A stretch of DNA of 57,861 bases from CBCPMX01 sp965120355 (GCA_965120355.1 CBCPMX010000154.1:1-57861), one strand, 5' to 3'. Shown: positions 1 through 8,738, numbered from the stretch's first letter. Notes: a model not told the origin generated them from the letters alone. Translations and numbers: made by a program.

Positions 1-2
1 AA

Positions 3-878
3 ACCCCCCGCGGCATGACGCAAGAAACCTTGGGCAAAGCCGTGGGGGTTTCCGCGCAGGCAGTCAGCAAATGGGAAAATGGCGGCGCGCCGGATGTGGC
101 GCTGTTCCCGGTCATTGCCGATACGTTGGGCGTCACCATTGACAGCCTGTTTGGCCGCCAAAGTGAGGACGTGCCGGATCTCGAGGCGGTCGTGCGCCGC
201 TGGACTGCCAGCGTACCGGAGGAAAAGCGGCCGAAATTGGCGGTACGGCTTCTGTGGAACATCATGGAAGTGGCTTGTACCAACGACCCAATGCCGCCGG
301 AGATCGGCTGTCGAAAGCACTGCGAAAGTACGTTGCTGGGAGGGAATACCCCCATCCTCATGCGGGACATCGTAGCTATGGATGCCGGGCTTTTTTTCGG
401 CGTGTATGCGGAGGATCTGTCGTTTCTGTCCGTCTTTCCAGAGCCGGAGGCAGGATATGGCGCTTACTTTGCAGAGCCAGACCGCTACCGGGACTTGTTT
501 CAAACTCTGGCGCAACCGGGAACTTTGGAGCTGTTGGAACATCTGTACAGCGGCGCAAATCGTCTCTATCTATCTGCTGTGGTGGCACAGCAAATGGGAA
601 TACCGCAGGCAGAAACGGAAACCCTCATGGAACTGTTGGCGCAGCACAATCTTCTGCGCCGCCTGGAGCTGGAAACAGAAGCGGGCAGTGTCAATGCCTA
701 TCGAGTCCATGACAATACGGCGCTGGTGCCGTTTCTGTACATGGCCCGCTGTTTTTTAGAAAAAGAGGATCTGTTTTATATGGGGCTGACCATGCGTTCC
801 AAGCCCTGGCTGCGCCGTCCTGCAAAAGGCGGCCAGTGTGAGCCGGTGCCAGAGGATTTGGAGAGGGACACGCCATGA
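3..878 (+). CDS. XRE-family transcriptional regulator, 5' end outside window
   Basis: This is a DNA-binding regulator of the Cro/C1 (XRE) type. The first residues match the last three helices of an XRE helix-turn-helix, including the recognition-helix signature VSKWENGGAPD. The first methionine (position 15) falls inside what is normally the GMTQE turn of helix 2, and the frame stays open to the window edge, so the true start lies upstream. After the HTH come about 240 residues without a family I recognise; they look alpha-helical, perhaps a ligand or partner domain. The gene overlaps the following ABC exporter by four bases (ATGA), so the two are probably co-transcribed and the regulator may control the exporter. 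HTH call is firm; effector domain is unknown. Confidence 0.85.
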   Translation, partial: TPRGMTQETLGKAVGVSAQAVSKWENGGAPDVALFPVIADTLGVTIDSLFGRQSEDVPDLEAVVRRWTASVPEEKRPKLAVRLLWNIMEVACTNDPMPPEIGCRKHCESTLLGGNTPILMRDIVAMDAGLFFGVYAEDLSFLSVFPEPEAGYGAYFAEPDRYRDLFQTLAQPGTLELLEHLYSGANRLYLSAVVAQQMGIPQAETETLMELLAQHNLLRRLELETEAGSVNAYRVHDNTALVPFLYMARCFLEKEDLFYMGLTMRSKPWLRRPAKGGQCEPVPEDLERDTP

Positions 879-2605
879 AATGGAGAGATTCTATGGAACC
901 CCCTGCCTCCAAAGCCTATTTCCGCACGTTTTACAAGGGCAATCGGAGCCGCTTTTTGCTTAGCATTGGCCTATTGCTGCTGACGGTGCCTCAATCTCTG
1001 GTGCTGTCCTGGCTTCTTGGCGAGGTGCTGGACGTGATTGCGACAGGGCAGCTGACCCTGTTAGGGCAGCTGTGTCTCTTAGCCCTGGGGCTTATTGTGG
1101 CCAGCGTGGTTCTTGATCTGGCCATGTATCGCATCCGGGCAGACTTTATTTGCCGGGCGCTGGCGCAGTATAAGTCCTTTGCGTTCCAAAAGCTCTCGGA
1201 GAAGAGCATCAGCGCCTTTGCCCGCGAGAACACGGGCAGCTATCTCTCCGCCCTGACCAATGACGTCAGTTCCATTGAGGAGAACTATCTGAACCGTACA
1301 TTCATATTGATTATGCACTGTGCCTTGTTCGTAGGGGCCCTGGGGATGATGCTGTGGTATTCGCCTACCATGACAGCGCTGGCGGTAGGGCTGAGCGCAG
1401 TGTCCATTGCCGCATCCATTGCCATGGGTGGCCAGCTGGCGCGGCGGGAGCGGACCGTCAGCGACGAGAATGAACGGTTTGTGGCACGAATTCAGGACTT
1501 ACTATCCGGGTTCTCTGTGATCAAGAGCTTCAAGGCGGAGGGAGAGGCACAGGCGCTGTTTGACCGTGCCAATGAAACCGTGGAGCGTATCAAGCTGCGC
1601 CGCCGTTGGTGGGAAGCATTGCTGGCGGTGGTCAACGGAGATGTGTGTGGCCTTTTGCTGCAGTTGGGCATCTTTCTCGTGGGGGCGTATCTGGCGATTC
1701 GCGGACGGCTCACAGCGGGTACAGTCATTATTATGACGCAGCTTTGCAATTATCTGGTGCAGCCAGTGCAGATTGTGCCCCAATACTGGGCTAGCCGCAC
1801 AGCGGCCAAAACCCTTGTGGAAAAACTGGCAGCACTTTCGGCGGAAAACACCGGCCGCACCGGCAGGATGATCCCAGCAGCATTGGAGCGCGGCATTACG
1901 CTCCACCATGTGACCTTCGGGTACGAGCCAAGGACGCCAGTGCTCAAGGATCTCTCATTTACGCTGGAGCCGGGGAAGAAGTACGCCCTGGTGGGGGCCT
2001 CCGGCGCAGGGAAAAGCACGATTCTAAATCTGCTGATGGGTGCTTATGACAGCTATGACGGCTCAATCACGGTAGACGGCACGGAACTGCGGGACATTGA
2101 CCCAAACAGCCTGTATGACCTCATGAGCCTGATCGGACAAACCGTCTTTCTGTTTGACGACACCATCCGCCAGAATATTACCATGTTTCGGGCGTTTCCA
2201 CCGGAGCAGGTGGAAATGGCGGTCCGGCGGTCCGGTCTGGAGCCGCTGGTGCAGCAGCGTGGGGCGGAATACCGCTGCGGGGAAAACGGCGTGAACCTGT
2301 CCGGCGGAGAGCGGCAGCGGATTTCCATTGCCCGGTGCCTTCTGCGCGGCACGCCGGTAGTGCTGCTGGACGAAGCCACTGCCGCCCTGGACAACCAGAC
2401 AGCCTTCGCGGTCACGGACGCCATTTTGCATCTGGACGGCCTGACGCGCGTGGTCGTCACGCACCGGCTGGACGCGGCGCTGCTGGAACAGTACGACGAA
2501 ATCATCGTCCTGCGGGACGGCACGGTGCAGGAGCAGGGACAGTTTGCAGAGCTGATGGAGAAAAAGGGCTATTTCTATTCGCTGTACACGGTAACTACGA
2601 ATTGA
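875..2605 (+). CDS. ABC exporter half-transporter (fused permease and ATPase)
   Basis: A 576-residue type IV ABC exporter subunit acting in the cytoplasmic membrane. Residues about 20-300 hold the six-helix transmembrane domain; the ATPase follows with Walker A GASGAGKST (about residue 373), signature LSGGERQR (about 475), Walker B VVLLDEAT (about 496) and the switch histidine in VVTHRLD. All ATPase motifs are intact. Start at 875 has a GAGAGGG ribosome site seven bases upstream; a second ATG at 893 also has GGAGAG upstream and cannot be excluded. It lies directly behind an XRE regulator in a four-base overlap. No partner half-transporter is present here, so it either homodimerises or pairs with a distant subunit. 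Substrate cannot be read from sequence; peptides, lipids or drugs are all possible. Confidence 0.9.
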   Translation: MKWRDSMEPPASKAYFRTFYKGNRSRFLLSIGLLLLTVPQSLVLSWLLGEVLDVIATGQLTLLGQLCLLALGLIVASVVLDLAMYRIRADFICRALAQYKSFAFQKLSEKSISAFARENTGSYLSALTNDVSSIEENYLNRTFILIMHCALFVGALGMMLWYSPTMTALAVGLSAVSIAASIAMGGQLARRERTVSDENERFVARIQDLLSGFSVIKSFKAEGEAQALFDRANETVERIKLRRRWWEALLAVVNGDVCGLLLQLGIFLVGAYLAIRGRLTAGTVIIMTQLCNYLVQPVQIVPQYWASRTAAKTLVEKLAALSAENTGRTGRMIPAALERGITLHHVTFGYEPRTPVLKDLSFTLEPGKKYALVGASGAGKSTILNLLMGAYDSYDGSITVDGTELRDIDPNSLYDLMSLIGQTVFLFDDTIRQNITMFRAFPPEQVEMAVRRSGLEPLVQQRGAEYRCGENGVNLSGGERQRISIARCLLRGTPVVLLDEATAALDNQTAFAVTDAILHLDGLTRVVVTHRLDAALLEQYDEIIVLRDGTVQEQGQFAELMEKKGYFYSLYTVTTN

Positions 2606-2776
2606 CATGGGCCAGTCATGTCTGCAAACGGCATCAAATCCGTTGCAATACGGATGAATGGAAGCAGTATGATTTCCATCCAGTTTAGTTGACATAAAGT
2701 CATTTTACAGGCGGATGCCAGTTAACATAATTTTATAATCGCTGCGCTCCCAGAAAGCCGCAGAGAGCAAAAAAAT
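2606..2776. other. Intergenic region with three copies of a GTTGACATAA-like 10-mer
   Basis: No gene is visible between the exporter and the terminator of the next, convergent gene. A 10-base motif appears as GTTGACATAA (2688-2697), GTTAACATAA (2721-2730) and, just inside the following hairpin, GGTGACATAA (2811-2820). I cannot assign a role; they could be chance, promoter-like decay or remnants of an element end. Confidence 0.35.
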
Positions 2777-2815
2777 TCACCCTCTATGTCAGAAAGTCTT
2801 TGGCATAGAGGGTGA
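2769..2815 (-). terminator. Rho-independent terminator of the beta-helix gene
   Basis: A 12-bp perfect stem (2777-2788 with 2804-2815, arm TCACCCTCTATG) is followed on the minus strand by a run of U encoded by the A tract at 2769-2775. It lies 35 bases past the stop of the minus-strand gene ending at 2850. Confidence 0.8.
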
Positions 2816-2849
2816 CATAATTCATAATTGACAGATTTACATACTGCGC

Positions 2850-4175
2850 TTACGAGATCGTCATACTGCTTCCGTCTGGCAGGTGGATGAGCACTTTTGC
2901 GCCCTCCTGTACCTGGATGGCGGAGACACTGCCCTCTTGAAGGGTGATCTCGCTGTCGCCGGCAGCAAGCCACGCAGCGCCGTTCAGCAGCCGCACAGTG
3001 GGATTGCCAATCATGCAACCGGTCAGAGTGGTTTCAGACAAGGTGAAAATGACCTTTCGTTCCGGATCCTCGTTGCGCAGGCTGCCATTCAATTTCATCT
3101 GCTCAAAGGTAATTTGGACACCGTAGCAGGCGGGACCGTGGGAACGGGTGGTGTGGTAGAATTCGTCGTCAGTCTCCATGACCTTGACCAGCGTGCCGCA
3201 TTTGGATTGGAAATCTACGCCGGACAAATACACATCTACGTTGGTGCTCTTGGCCAGAATGCCGATATCCTCGCAAATCAGGCTGCCGCCGTGCATTTCG
3301 ATCATGCCCACATCCTGATAGTCTGGCATACCGCCGTGGAGCAGCATCCCGTACTTGCCGCAGACGCAGTCCGTGTCCACAAAGGTACAGGAGGAATTGC
3401 CGTCCTGAATGATGGCCATGTTTCCGGACTGAACCTGGCAGCGATTGAACCGGACATGGCAGCCGTTGTCGGCATAAGTGGCGTATCCGTTTCCTTCGCA
3501 GACGATCCGGCTGTCGTTGGCTTCCAGATACAGATATCCACCAGAGGCGTCCGTGGACAGAGCCGCCCAAGCGGCGCAATAGATGTCGCAGTTGTCAAAG
3601 TAGCTCTCCGACTGGTCCATGGATAGGTGTGTCCGGCAGTTGCCAGCCAAACCCAAAGGCGCAGGCGGTTCCATCATGCCGGGACCGATGACGGGGACAT
3701 AATCCTCCGGCAATGGGCCGCCATAGGATGCCAGCCGGCTGTCCTTCACATGGAGCACACCGCCTTTGGTGGCAATGGTGGCGGCACGGGTGGCGCCGTG
3801 GGTTTCCAGATTGGAGTCCGAAATGGACAAATGCCCGCCGTAGGCCATGGCTGCTGCACCTTTGCTGGTGAAATCGCTGCAACCGCAACCGGATAGTTGA
3901 ATGTCGGCGTTGCGCAGCGCAAAGGTCTCGGCTCCGCCATGAACCACTAGGGCATTGCGGCAGGGTTCATCTGAAACGAAGTTCCAGCCGTTCAGGCCGC
4001 GGATAGAGACGTCCGAAGCAAACTCCGGCGCAGTGGATCGTTCCGGATCGTACTGGCAATTTTCAATCCAGACGGCGGCTTCCGTGACCTCCGGCTGGAC
4101 GAAAGCGGGGCGGTCGTCTGCCGACAGTGGATTGCGGCCCTTGACAGCTTGATGGCGTTCATTGTAATTTGGCAT
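2850..4175 (-). CDS. Parallel beta-helix repeat protein, no signal peptide
   Basis: A 441-residue protein rich in Gly, Asn, Asp, Ser and short turns of the kind D-S-x-L and N-C-x-I repeated about every 20-25 residues, the look of a right-handed parallel beta-helix. I chose the ATG at 4175 because AAAGGAAGG sits eight bases upstream; the open frame extends 13 codons further without a ribosome site. There is no N-terminal signal sequence, membrane helix or LPXTG anchor, so it appears cytoplasmic or exported by an unrecognised route. It contains many cysteines (for example CGCSD, DCVCGK), unusual for a surface beta-helix. It is a single-gene unit with its own promoter and terminator. Function is unknown; carbohydrate binding or phage-like adhesion are only possibilities. 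Confidence 0.65.
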   Translation of the reverse strand: MPNYNERHQAVKGRNPLSADDRPAFVQPEVTEAAVWIENCQYDPERSTAPEFASDVSIRGLNGWNFVSDEPCRNALVVHGGAETFALRNADIQLSGCGCSDFTSKGAAAMAYGGHLSISDSNLETHGATRAATIATKGGVLHVKDSRLASYGGPLPEDYVPVIGPGMMEPPAPLGLAGNCRTHLSMDQSESYFDNCDIYCAAWAALSTDASGGYLYLEANDSRIVCEGNGYATYADNGCHVRFNRCQVQSGNMAIIQDGNSSCTFVDTDCVCGKYGMLLHGGMPDYQDVGMIEMHGGSLICEDIGILAKSTNVDVYLSGVDFQSKCGTLVKVMETDDEFYHTTRSHGPACYGVQITFEQMKLNGSLRNEDPERKVIFTLSETTLTGCMIGNPTVRLLNGAAWLAAGDSEITLQEGSVSAIQVQEGAKVLIHLPDGSSMTIS

Positions 4176-4281
4176 GGATACCTTCCTTTCCGGGGTTGCT
4201 CTGAAACGCCCCACACGGGACTTTCCACCGGAAACTTCCAGCTGTTCCGGCGCAGTGCGTTTTGCAGAAATACCCTAATTA

Positions 4282-4293
4282 TTCGTATACGAA
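4282..4293. promoter_or_regulatory. Candidate operator palindrome TTCGTATACGAA
   Basis: A perfect 12-bp palindrome lies just downstream of the expected transcription start of the beta-helix gene (about +4 to +15), a typical repressor position. The binding protein is not known. Confidence 0.4.
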
Positions 4294-4303
4294 AGTTTTC
4301 TGT

Positions 4304-4332
4304 ATTATAGCATACGGCAGCCCGCAATGCAA
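4304..4332 (-). promoter_or_regulatory. Sigma-A promoter of the beta-helix gene
   Basis: On the minus strand TTGCAT (4327-4332) and a consensus TATAAT (4304-4309) are separated by 17 bp. The transcript would carry a leader of about 120 bases. The 330-base space between this gene and the CarD gene otherwise holds only the adjoining palindrome and the plus-strand promoter. Confidence 0.6.
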
Positions 4333-4413
4333 GAAGTGCCGGAAAAATGTCTGCAAACCACAGAATTTGTCCGTTTTCGCGCAAATTTTCACTTACATTC
4401 TTATGAAAAAATG

Positions 4414-4422
4414 TGCTAAAAT
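4414..4422 (+). promoter_or_regulatory. Extended -10 promoter of the CarD-family gene
   Basis: TGCTAAAAT reads as an extended -10 element (TGnTAAAAT) about 85 bases before the CarD start. The -35 region is poor, so the call is tentative. Confidence 0.35.
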
Positions 4423-4505
4423 AAAATAAAGTAGAAGAATTATACACAAGTGCCGGGAGGTCCGGCGGGAAGCACTTTCACACACAAACAGGGAGGTATT
4501 TCAGG

Positions 4506-5030
4506 ATGTATCAAGTTGGAGATATGATCGTCTATGGAAATGAAGGCGTATGCCGGGTCGTTTCCGTGGGAACACCGGAAATCTCTGGTGTTCGAAAAGG
4601 GAAGCAGTATTACACCCTGGAGCCGCAGTATTGCGATGGCCTGATTTTTGCGCCGGTGGACACACCTGTGCACATCCGGCCGGTGATGACCAAAGAGGAA
4701 GCCGAAGCCCTGATCCGTGCACTTCCCAGCATTGAGGCCCAGCAGCAGTCGGAACATCAGAATGCGCGTATGCTCAGTGACCACTACAAAGAACTGATCC
4801 GGTCCTACGACAGCTATGATATCGTCCGGCTCATCAAGGAGATTTACGAAAAGCGCACAGCCGTCCGCGCCAGAGGCCGCAAACCCAGTCAGGTCGATGA
4901 ACGGTATATGAAGCGGGCAGAGGATCTGCTGTACGGTGAAATTGCCGTATCGCTGGACATCCCCAAAGAGCAGGTCTGTGACTACATCGCGGAAACAGTC
5001 CGCGGCATGCAGCAGGAACAGGGCGCGTAA
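4506..5030 (+). CDS. CarD/CdnL/TRCF-domain transcriptional regulator
   Basis: A 174-residue cytoplasmic protein whose first 60 or so residues match the RNA-polymerase-interacting domain shared by CarD, CdnL and the transcription-repair coupling factor: GDMIVYGNEGVCRV, then a KGKQYYTLEP strand and VDTPVHIRPVM. The remainder is helical, like the DNA-contacting C-terminal part of CarD. Family members bind the RNA polymerase beta subunit and stabilise open complexes. The start follows an AGGGAGG site. It is monocistronic, with a candidate promoter upstream and a terminator about 55 bases downstream. Spore-forming clostridia often carry several CarD paralogues, so the regulon cannot be inferred here. 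Confidence 0.85.
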   Translation: MYQVGDMIVYGNEGVCRVVSVGTPEISGVRKGKQYYTLEPQYCDGLIFAPVDTPVHIRPVMTKEEAEALIRALPSIEAQQQSEHQNARMLSDHYKELIRSYDSYDIVRLIKEIYEKRTAVRARGRKPSQVDERYMKRAEDLLYGEIAVSLDIPKEQVCDYIAETVRGMQQEQGA

Positions 5031-5082
5031 CGCTGCCAGCGGCACAGCGCAATTTACCCGCTGCGCGCTTCATAAACACACC

Positions 5083-5125
5083 AAAACGTCCGAACTATGC
5101 TGAAATCAGCACGTTCGGGCGTTTT
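5083..5125 (+). terminator. Terminator after the CarD-family gene
   Basis: Arms AAAACGTCCGAAC...TGCTGA and TCAGCA...GTTCGGGCGTTTTT form a long, slightly imperfect stem with A residues on the left and five T on the right, so it could stop transcription from both sides. Confidence 0.75.
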
Positions 5126-5208
5126 TCCGCAGCTTTTTGTACCTTTACTGCCGCCTGATAGAGTTTCAGAGCAGCGGCCAGCGGTGTTTAACCGGCAAAC
5201 TGAAGCGC

Positions 5209-5241
5209 GCCCCTGGTGCAGTTCCCATCTGCACCAGGGGC
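5209..5241 (-). terminator. Strong hairpin downstream of the BMP-domain gene
   Basis: A perfect 13-bp stem (arm GCCCCTGGTGCAG) with a seven-base loop sits 23 bases past the minus-strand stop at 5265. The U tract is weak, so it may be a terminator or a 3'-end stabilising hairpin. Confidence 0.55.
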
Positions 5242-5264
5242 GGCTGATTTTGAAGGGACTCCGG

Positions 5265-7199
5265 TTAGACCAGGTCTTCTCCGCGAATCACCTCCACAAC
5301 ACTTTCCACTACCCATTGATGTCCATAAGTTTCCAGCAAGCTCATCGTATCTCCGATTTCCAGCCGCAGTTTCCGGTCACGGTCGACCATGGGGCCCTCA
5401 AAGGGATGCACGCGGCCTTCCACAATCAGATCGCGAAAAATCCCCATAAGGCGGATGGAGTTGTGCCCCATAAAAGCGTCCACGCCAAAGACATCCAGCA
5501 TACCGGTATTGAGGCCCCAGCCAAAGTGGATGGAACTGTCATCCCCGCTGCGGGTAATGTCCAAAATAGAGTTTTTGGAAGTAAAGCTATCGCCCACCAG
5601 TTGATTATAAAACACAGAGAAATCATACGCCGCTGCGCCGATGCACTCCCTCGGGTGGCCGGTACGCTGGTTGAGGAGATACAGCTGGGCGTACACGCCG
5701 GGAAAGGCCTTTCGCACCAGAGGGGTGTTGAGTTGGTGGGGACACATGGCAATATCCACGCCGCGGCGGGCCAGTTCATAACGCGCCCGAATGTGATCTG
5801 TCTCTGCGGCGTTTGCCCGGGCCATCAGATAATTGATCACCCGAACCGAGGGGTTGACCATTCTTGCGCCCTGGGCAAAGGCGTTGACATTGTAACACAG
5901 ATCCCGATGGAATCGTGCCGGCGTCATATAGCCAATGGTACCCGTACGGGTCTGGGAACCGGCCAAAATGCCGCAAAGATAGGCAGCCTCGTAGGTTTTG
6001 GGGAAATAGGTCATCATGTTTTTCTTCGGCTGGGGGCGGTCACAGTTTAATATGGCTTTTTCCGGGTGTTCCAGAGACAGCCGCAGGGCGCCGGCGGACA
6101 TATTGGGACTGGTAGCAAAGAGAATATCCGGCTCCTGGTCAATGAGCTCCCGCAGGGATTCATAAGCGCCTTCGCCGCCGGGAACGTGATACTTAGTGAT
6201 GACTGTGATCTTATCACCCAGGGCACGCTCCAGCCGCCGCCGCGCCACATCGTGGGCGCTGGTCCAGAGGGAGACGCCTGGTTCCCCCTCAAAGGCAAAG
6301 GCCACTTTCAGCTTCCGCGGTTTTCGGGAGAAAAAGGAGAAGGGAGACTTGCTGTCGCTGGTCTTCATGTCGATGGTATTGACTGTATCCATACCATGCA
6401 TGGAGTTGGAAACCAGCTGAAACTGGGCTTCGCAGCTCTTGACCCGGTCCCGGATCTCACTGAGGCTGCGCTTCGGGTCAAATCCATAGATGGACAGATA
6501 CTCCAGATAGCCGTCTCCAGTGGTGATCGGCAGATTGGAAAAATCCTGCTTATAGCACTGCCGGAACGCTTTAAAATCACTCCGAATCAGATCGGCCACG
6601 GATTCCGTAACCTCGGGATGCGCCTCTTTATACCCCTGTACCAGCTGCACCACTCGGGTAAAGCCGCCGCGGTGGGAAAACCACAGATTGTCGAAAACCT
6701 CGCGCCGGTCAAAATCAAGGAATTCATAATAAATAGAGATGATTTCATTGCTCTCATCCCGGCGGGGAATCATCCGCGTCACAGAGGCATAGACCGTAAC
6801 GGAACCCAGATATTTTAAAACGCTGACGCGCTTATTGCCCTCCTGGACAAAATAGCGATTGATATATTCATAAACCTTCACCGGTTCCCGGATGCCCTCT
6901 TCCATGTGGGCGTTGTATAGCTTGCGCCATTTGACGCCAAACTCCGTATTTTCCGCCAACAGCGGCATAAAGTTGCCGGCAAAAGCGGAACTGCGGGTGG
7001 CGGTACGGGTGCCGACGATGTGCTGGGTGGGAATTTCCCGGGTACCCAGGTTCAGCTCACCCACAATCTCCACGTCTTTGGTCAGGTTGTCCAGGACCGG
7101 GAGATATCCCTTAAAAGAAGTATTGCTGTATTCAGAGACAAATCGTTTGCCCAATGCACGGGCCTGTTTATAATTACTGCTGCTTTCGTAGTCGGCCAT
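5265..7199 (-). CDS. Cytoplasmic BMP/PnrA-like ligand-binding protein with ParB-like N-terminal domain
   Basis: A 644-residue two-part protein. Residues about 40-135 resemble a ParB/sulfiredoxin-type N domain (IPTQHIVGTRT ... VQEGNKRVSVLKYLG). From about residue 293 it resembles the BMP/PnrA substrate-binding family, normally a lipoprotein that binds nucleosides (KVAFAFEGEPGV, FATSPNMSAGAL, AAYLCGILAGS). No signal peptide or lipobox is present, so it should act in the cytoplasm as a sensor or enzyme rather than a transporter subunit. The C-terminal 50 residues, after the BMP fold, form an added beta-rich tail ending in ESVVEVIRGEDLV. Start has AGAGGAG upstream. Promoter and hairpin make it a single-gene unit; no transporter genes are adjacent. 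Ligand is unknown. Confidence 0.75.
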   Translation of the reverse strand: MADYESSSNYKQARALGKRFVSEYSNTSFKGYLPVLDNLTKDVEIVGELNLGTREIPTQHIVGTRTATRSSAFAGNFMPLLAENTEFGVKWRKLYNAHMEEGIREPVKVYEYINRYFVQEGNKRVSVLKYLGSVTVYASVTRMIPRRDESNEIISIYYEFLDFDRREVFDNLWFSHRGGFTRVVQLVQGYKEAHPEVTESVADLIRSDFKAFRQCYKQDFSNLPITTGDGYLEYLSIYGFDPKRSLSEIRDRVKSCEAQFQLVSNSMHGMDTVNTIDMKTSDSKSPFSFFSRKPRKLKVAFAFEGEPGVSLWTSAHDVARRRLERALGDKITVITKYHVPGGEGAYESLRELIDQEPDILFATSPNMSAGALRLSLEHPEKAILNCDRPQPKKNMMTYFPKTYEAAYLCGILAGSQTRTGTIGYMTPARFHRDLCYNVNAFAQGARMVNPSVRVINYLMARANAAETDHIRARYELARRGVDIAMCPHQLNTPLVRKAFPGVYAQLYLLNQRTGHPRECIGAAAYDFSVFYNQLVGDSFTSKNSILDITRSGDDSSIHFGWGLNTGMLDVFGVDAFMGHNSIRLMGIFRDLIVEGRVHPFEGPMVDRDRKLRLEIGDTMSLLETYGHQWVVESVVEVIRGEDLV

Positions 7200-7269
7200 A
7201 TTGATCGCTCCTCTCGCGCGTTGGCAGTCGTGTCATTGCAGCGATTTTTTCTTTCCGAAGTCTATCACA

Positions 7270-7298
7270 ATCATAGCACAACCGGCGAAAAATGTGAA
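7270..7298 (-). promoter_or_regulatory. Sigma-A promoter of the BMP-domain gene
   Basis: Minus strand TTCACA (7293-7298), 17 bp, TATGAT (7270-7275). Five of six bases match at each hexamer. Confidence 0.6.
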
Positions 7299-7364
7299 TT
7301 GGCAAAGGGCTGAATTTTAAAAAAACCAGTGGAAGGCCCTTGGTGGAATCTTACAGATCCAGCA

Positions 7365-7406
7365 GCTGCACAGGCCACCGGAGAAACCTCCAGTGGCCTG
7401 TGCAGC
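7365..7406 (-). terminator. Hairpin closing the MoxR-DUF58-DUF4129 operon
   Basis: A 14-bp perfect stem (7365-7378 with 7393-7406), one mismatch and four further pairs (GGAG/CTCC) lie just after the minus-strand stop at 7416. No long U tract follows. Confidence 0.55.
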
Positions 7407-7415
7407 AAAACTGAT

Positions 7416-8738
7416 TCAGAATTTTCGTTTCAAAAGCCGCTTTGCGGCGGAGACGGAGGATTCCGGAGGCGCTTCCCCGGCGTATTTCACGCCATTGTAA
7501 GCGGCAATAAACTCTGTGACATCCTCGTCGTTGTCCAGTTCCTGTGCCATCAGCTCATTGGGGGTCCTGTACACACACCCAGGGACACGGGAAACCAGTC
7601 CTTTCAGCAGCTGTTTGTAGACAAAGCGGATTTTCAGCCTGTCATCAGGGAAGTCATCAAACCGTTGGGGACGTTCTCGCAGCTTTTGCGCGTTTTTCCG
7701 CAGCGAATCCCTGGTATGATCCCAAAACGCTTTCCAGCTGAACAAGCTTTCTTCTTCATCCACATAATCCAACTCTTCCGGCAGGACAAACAGCTTACGA
7801 AAACGGCCTACCAGGCCGCCCATCCCTTTCAAATGGGATTTGAGATACCGGATTCCCTTATAGAGCAGATAGGCCAGGAGAATCGCCACACAAATCATGG
7901 CAAAGATTTGCACAACGAAAGTGACGGCAGGTGATTCTCCTTTTGCTTCATAGGCGAAAAGATTGTCTTCTTCGGACACTGGCTCGGAGGAAGATTCCTC
8001 TTCCACCGCTGTCGGTACGCTGCGGCGATCGAACAGACTGCTGATAAACCCAAAGGCCCGCGCCACCAGCTTTACGGCGCCCACAAACACCGTGGAGAAG
8101 CCCTGAAATAGAGGATAGATATTGGACACAACCAGCGCCGCGAGGATAAACCCGGTGAGCAGCCAGAAATTCCCCATTCGAATGCCGCTGGGGTACCGGA
8201 TATTACGCACGCCAATGCCTTTGTGAAGGCTGTTGCGCAAGCTGCTGCTGTTCAGGGCATATAGAGACAGGAGGAAAAAGGCGCAGGCTGCAATACTGAT
8301 CAGCCGCTCTGTCTGGATTGGCACATGCCGGAAGTTAGCTGCCAGAATGATGACCAAATGGGACAGGATACCGCCAATCGCCATGGGCGCATAGACCGCA
8401 TAACCGGACTTCCTGGCGGCGAAGAAGAAAAATGCCGCCAAAACAAGCACCAGCAATTCGTATACAATGCCGCCCAGCCCAAAAGACGGCAGGAAACCGG
8501 CTGTCAGAATCATGGCCGCTGCCACGCTTCCGACGCAGGCTCCCATAGCAGCATTAATGGAGGTGTGGAGCGTGGCCCGCCCTACCAAATAGCCCAGGAC
8601 CGCAAAACATGGCAAAAAGGCAGTTCGCCAAATCGGAAAAGAAAAAAACTGCTCGAAAAAGGCGCCGAAGGGAAGGACGAACAACACCGCCATTGCCAGG
8701 CTGACGCCCTCATACAACAGCCGCTGCATCTGCTTCAA
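7416..8738 (-). CDS. Multi-pass membrane protein with DUF4129-like C-terminus
   Basis: A 440-residue membrane protein. The N-terminal half carries five or six hydrophobic helices (residues about 10-225), followed by an acidic-rich loop, a further transmembrane helix near residue 285 (FAMICVAILLAYLLYKG) and a soluble C-terminal region with the RPQRFDDFPDDRLKIRFVYKQL and TPNELMAQ pattern typical of DUF4129 proteins that accompany MoxR and DUF58. The start is a TTG with GGAGG nine bases upstream; an ATG three codons later is too far from that site. It overlaps the upstream DUF58 gene by 29 bases. Exact role is unknown; the cluster is linked to envelope or stress functions in other bacteria. Confidence 0.75.
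   Translation of the reverse strand: MKQMQRLLYEGVSLAMAVLFVLPFGAFFEQFFSFPIWRTAFLPCFAVLGYLVGRATLHTSINAAMGACVGSVAAAMILTAGFLPSFGLGGIVYELLVLVLAAFFFFAARKSGYAVYAPMAIGGILSHLVIILAANFRHVPIQTERLISIAACAFFLLSLYALNSSSLRNSLHKGIGVRNIRYPSGIRMGNFWLLTGFILAALVVSNIYPLFQGFSTVFVGAVKLVARAFGFISSLFDRRSVPTAVEEESSSEPVSEEDNLFAYEAKGESPAVTFVVQIFAMICVAILLAYLLYKGIRYLKSHLKGMGGLVGRFRKLFVLPEELDYVDEEESLFSWKAFWDHTRDSLRKNAQKLRERPQRFDDFPDDRLKIRFVYKQLLKGLVSRVPGCVYRTPNELMAQELDNDEDVTEFIAAYNGVKYAGEAPPESSVSAAKRLLKRKF

Noticed and set aside
15..878. ATG at 15 as the true start of the XRE regulator
   Set aside because: It would remove the first HTH helix, and the reading frame remains open to the window edge.
5097..6050. 317-codon plus-strand frame opposite the BMP-domain gene
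   Set aside because: Begins inside the CarD terminator and overlaps the conserved BMP region; no family resemblance.
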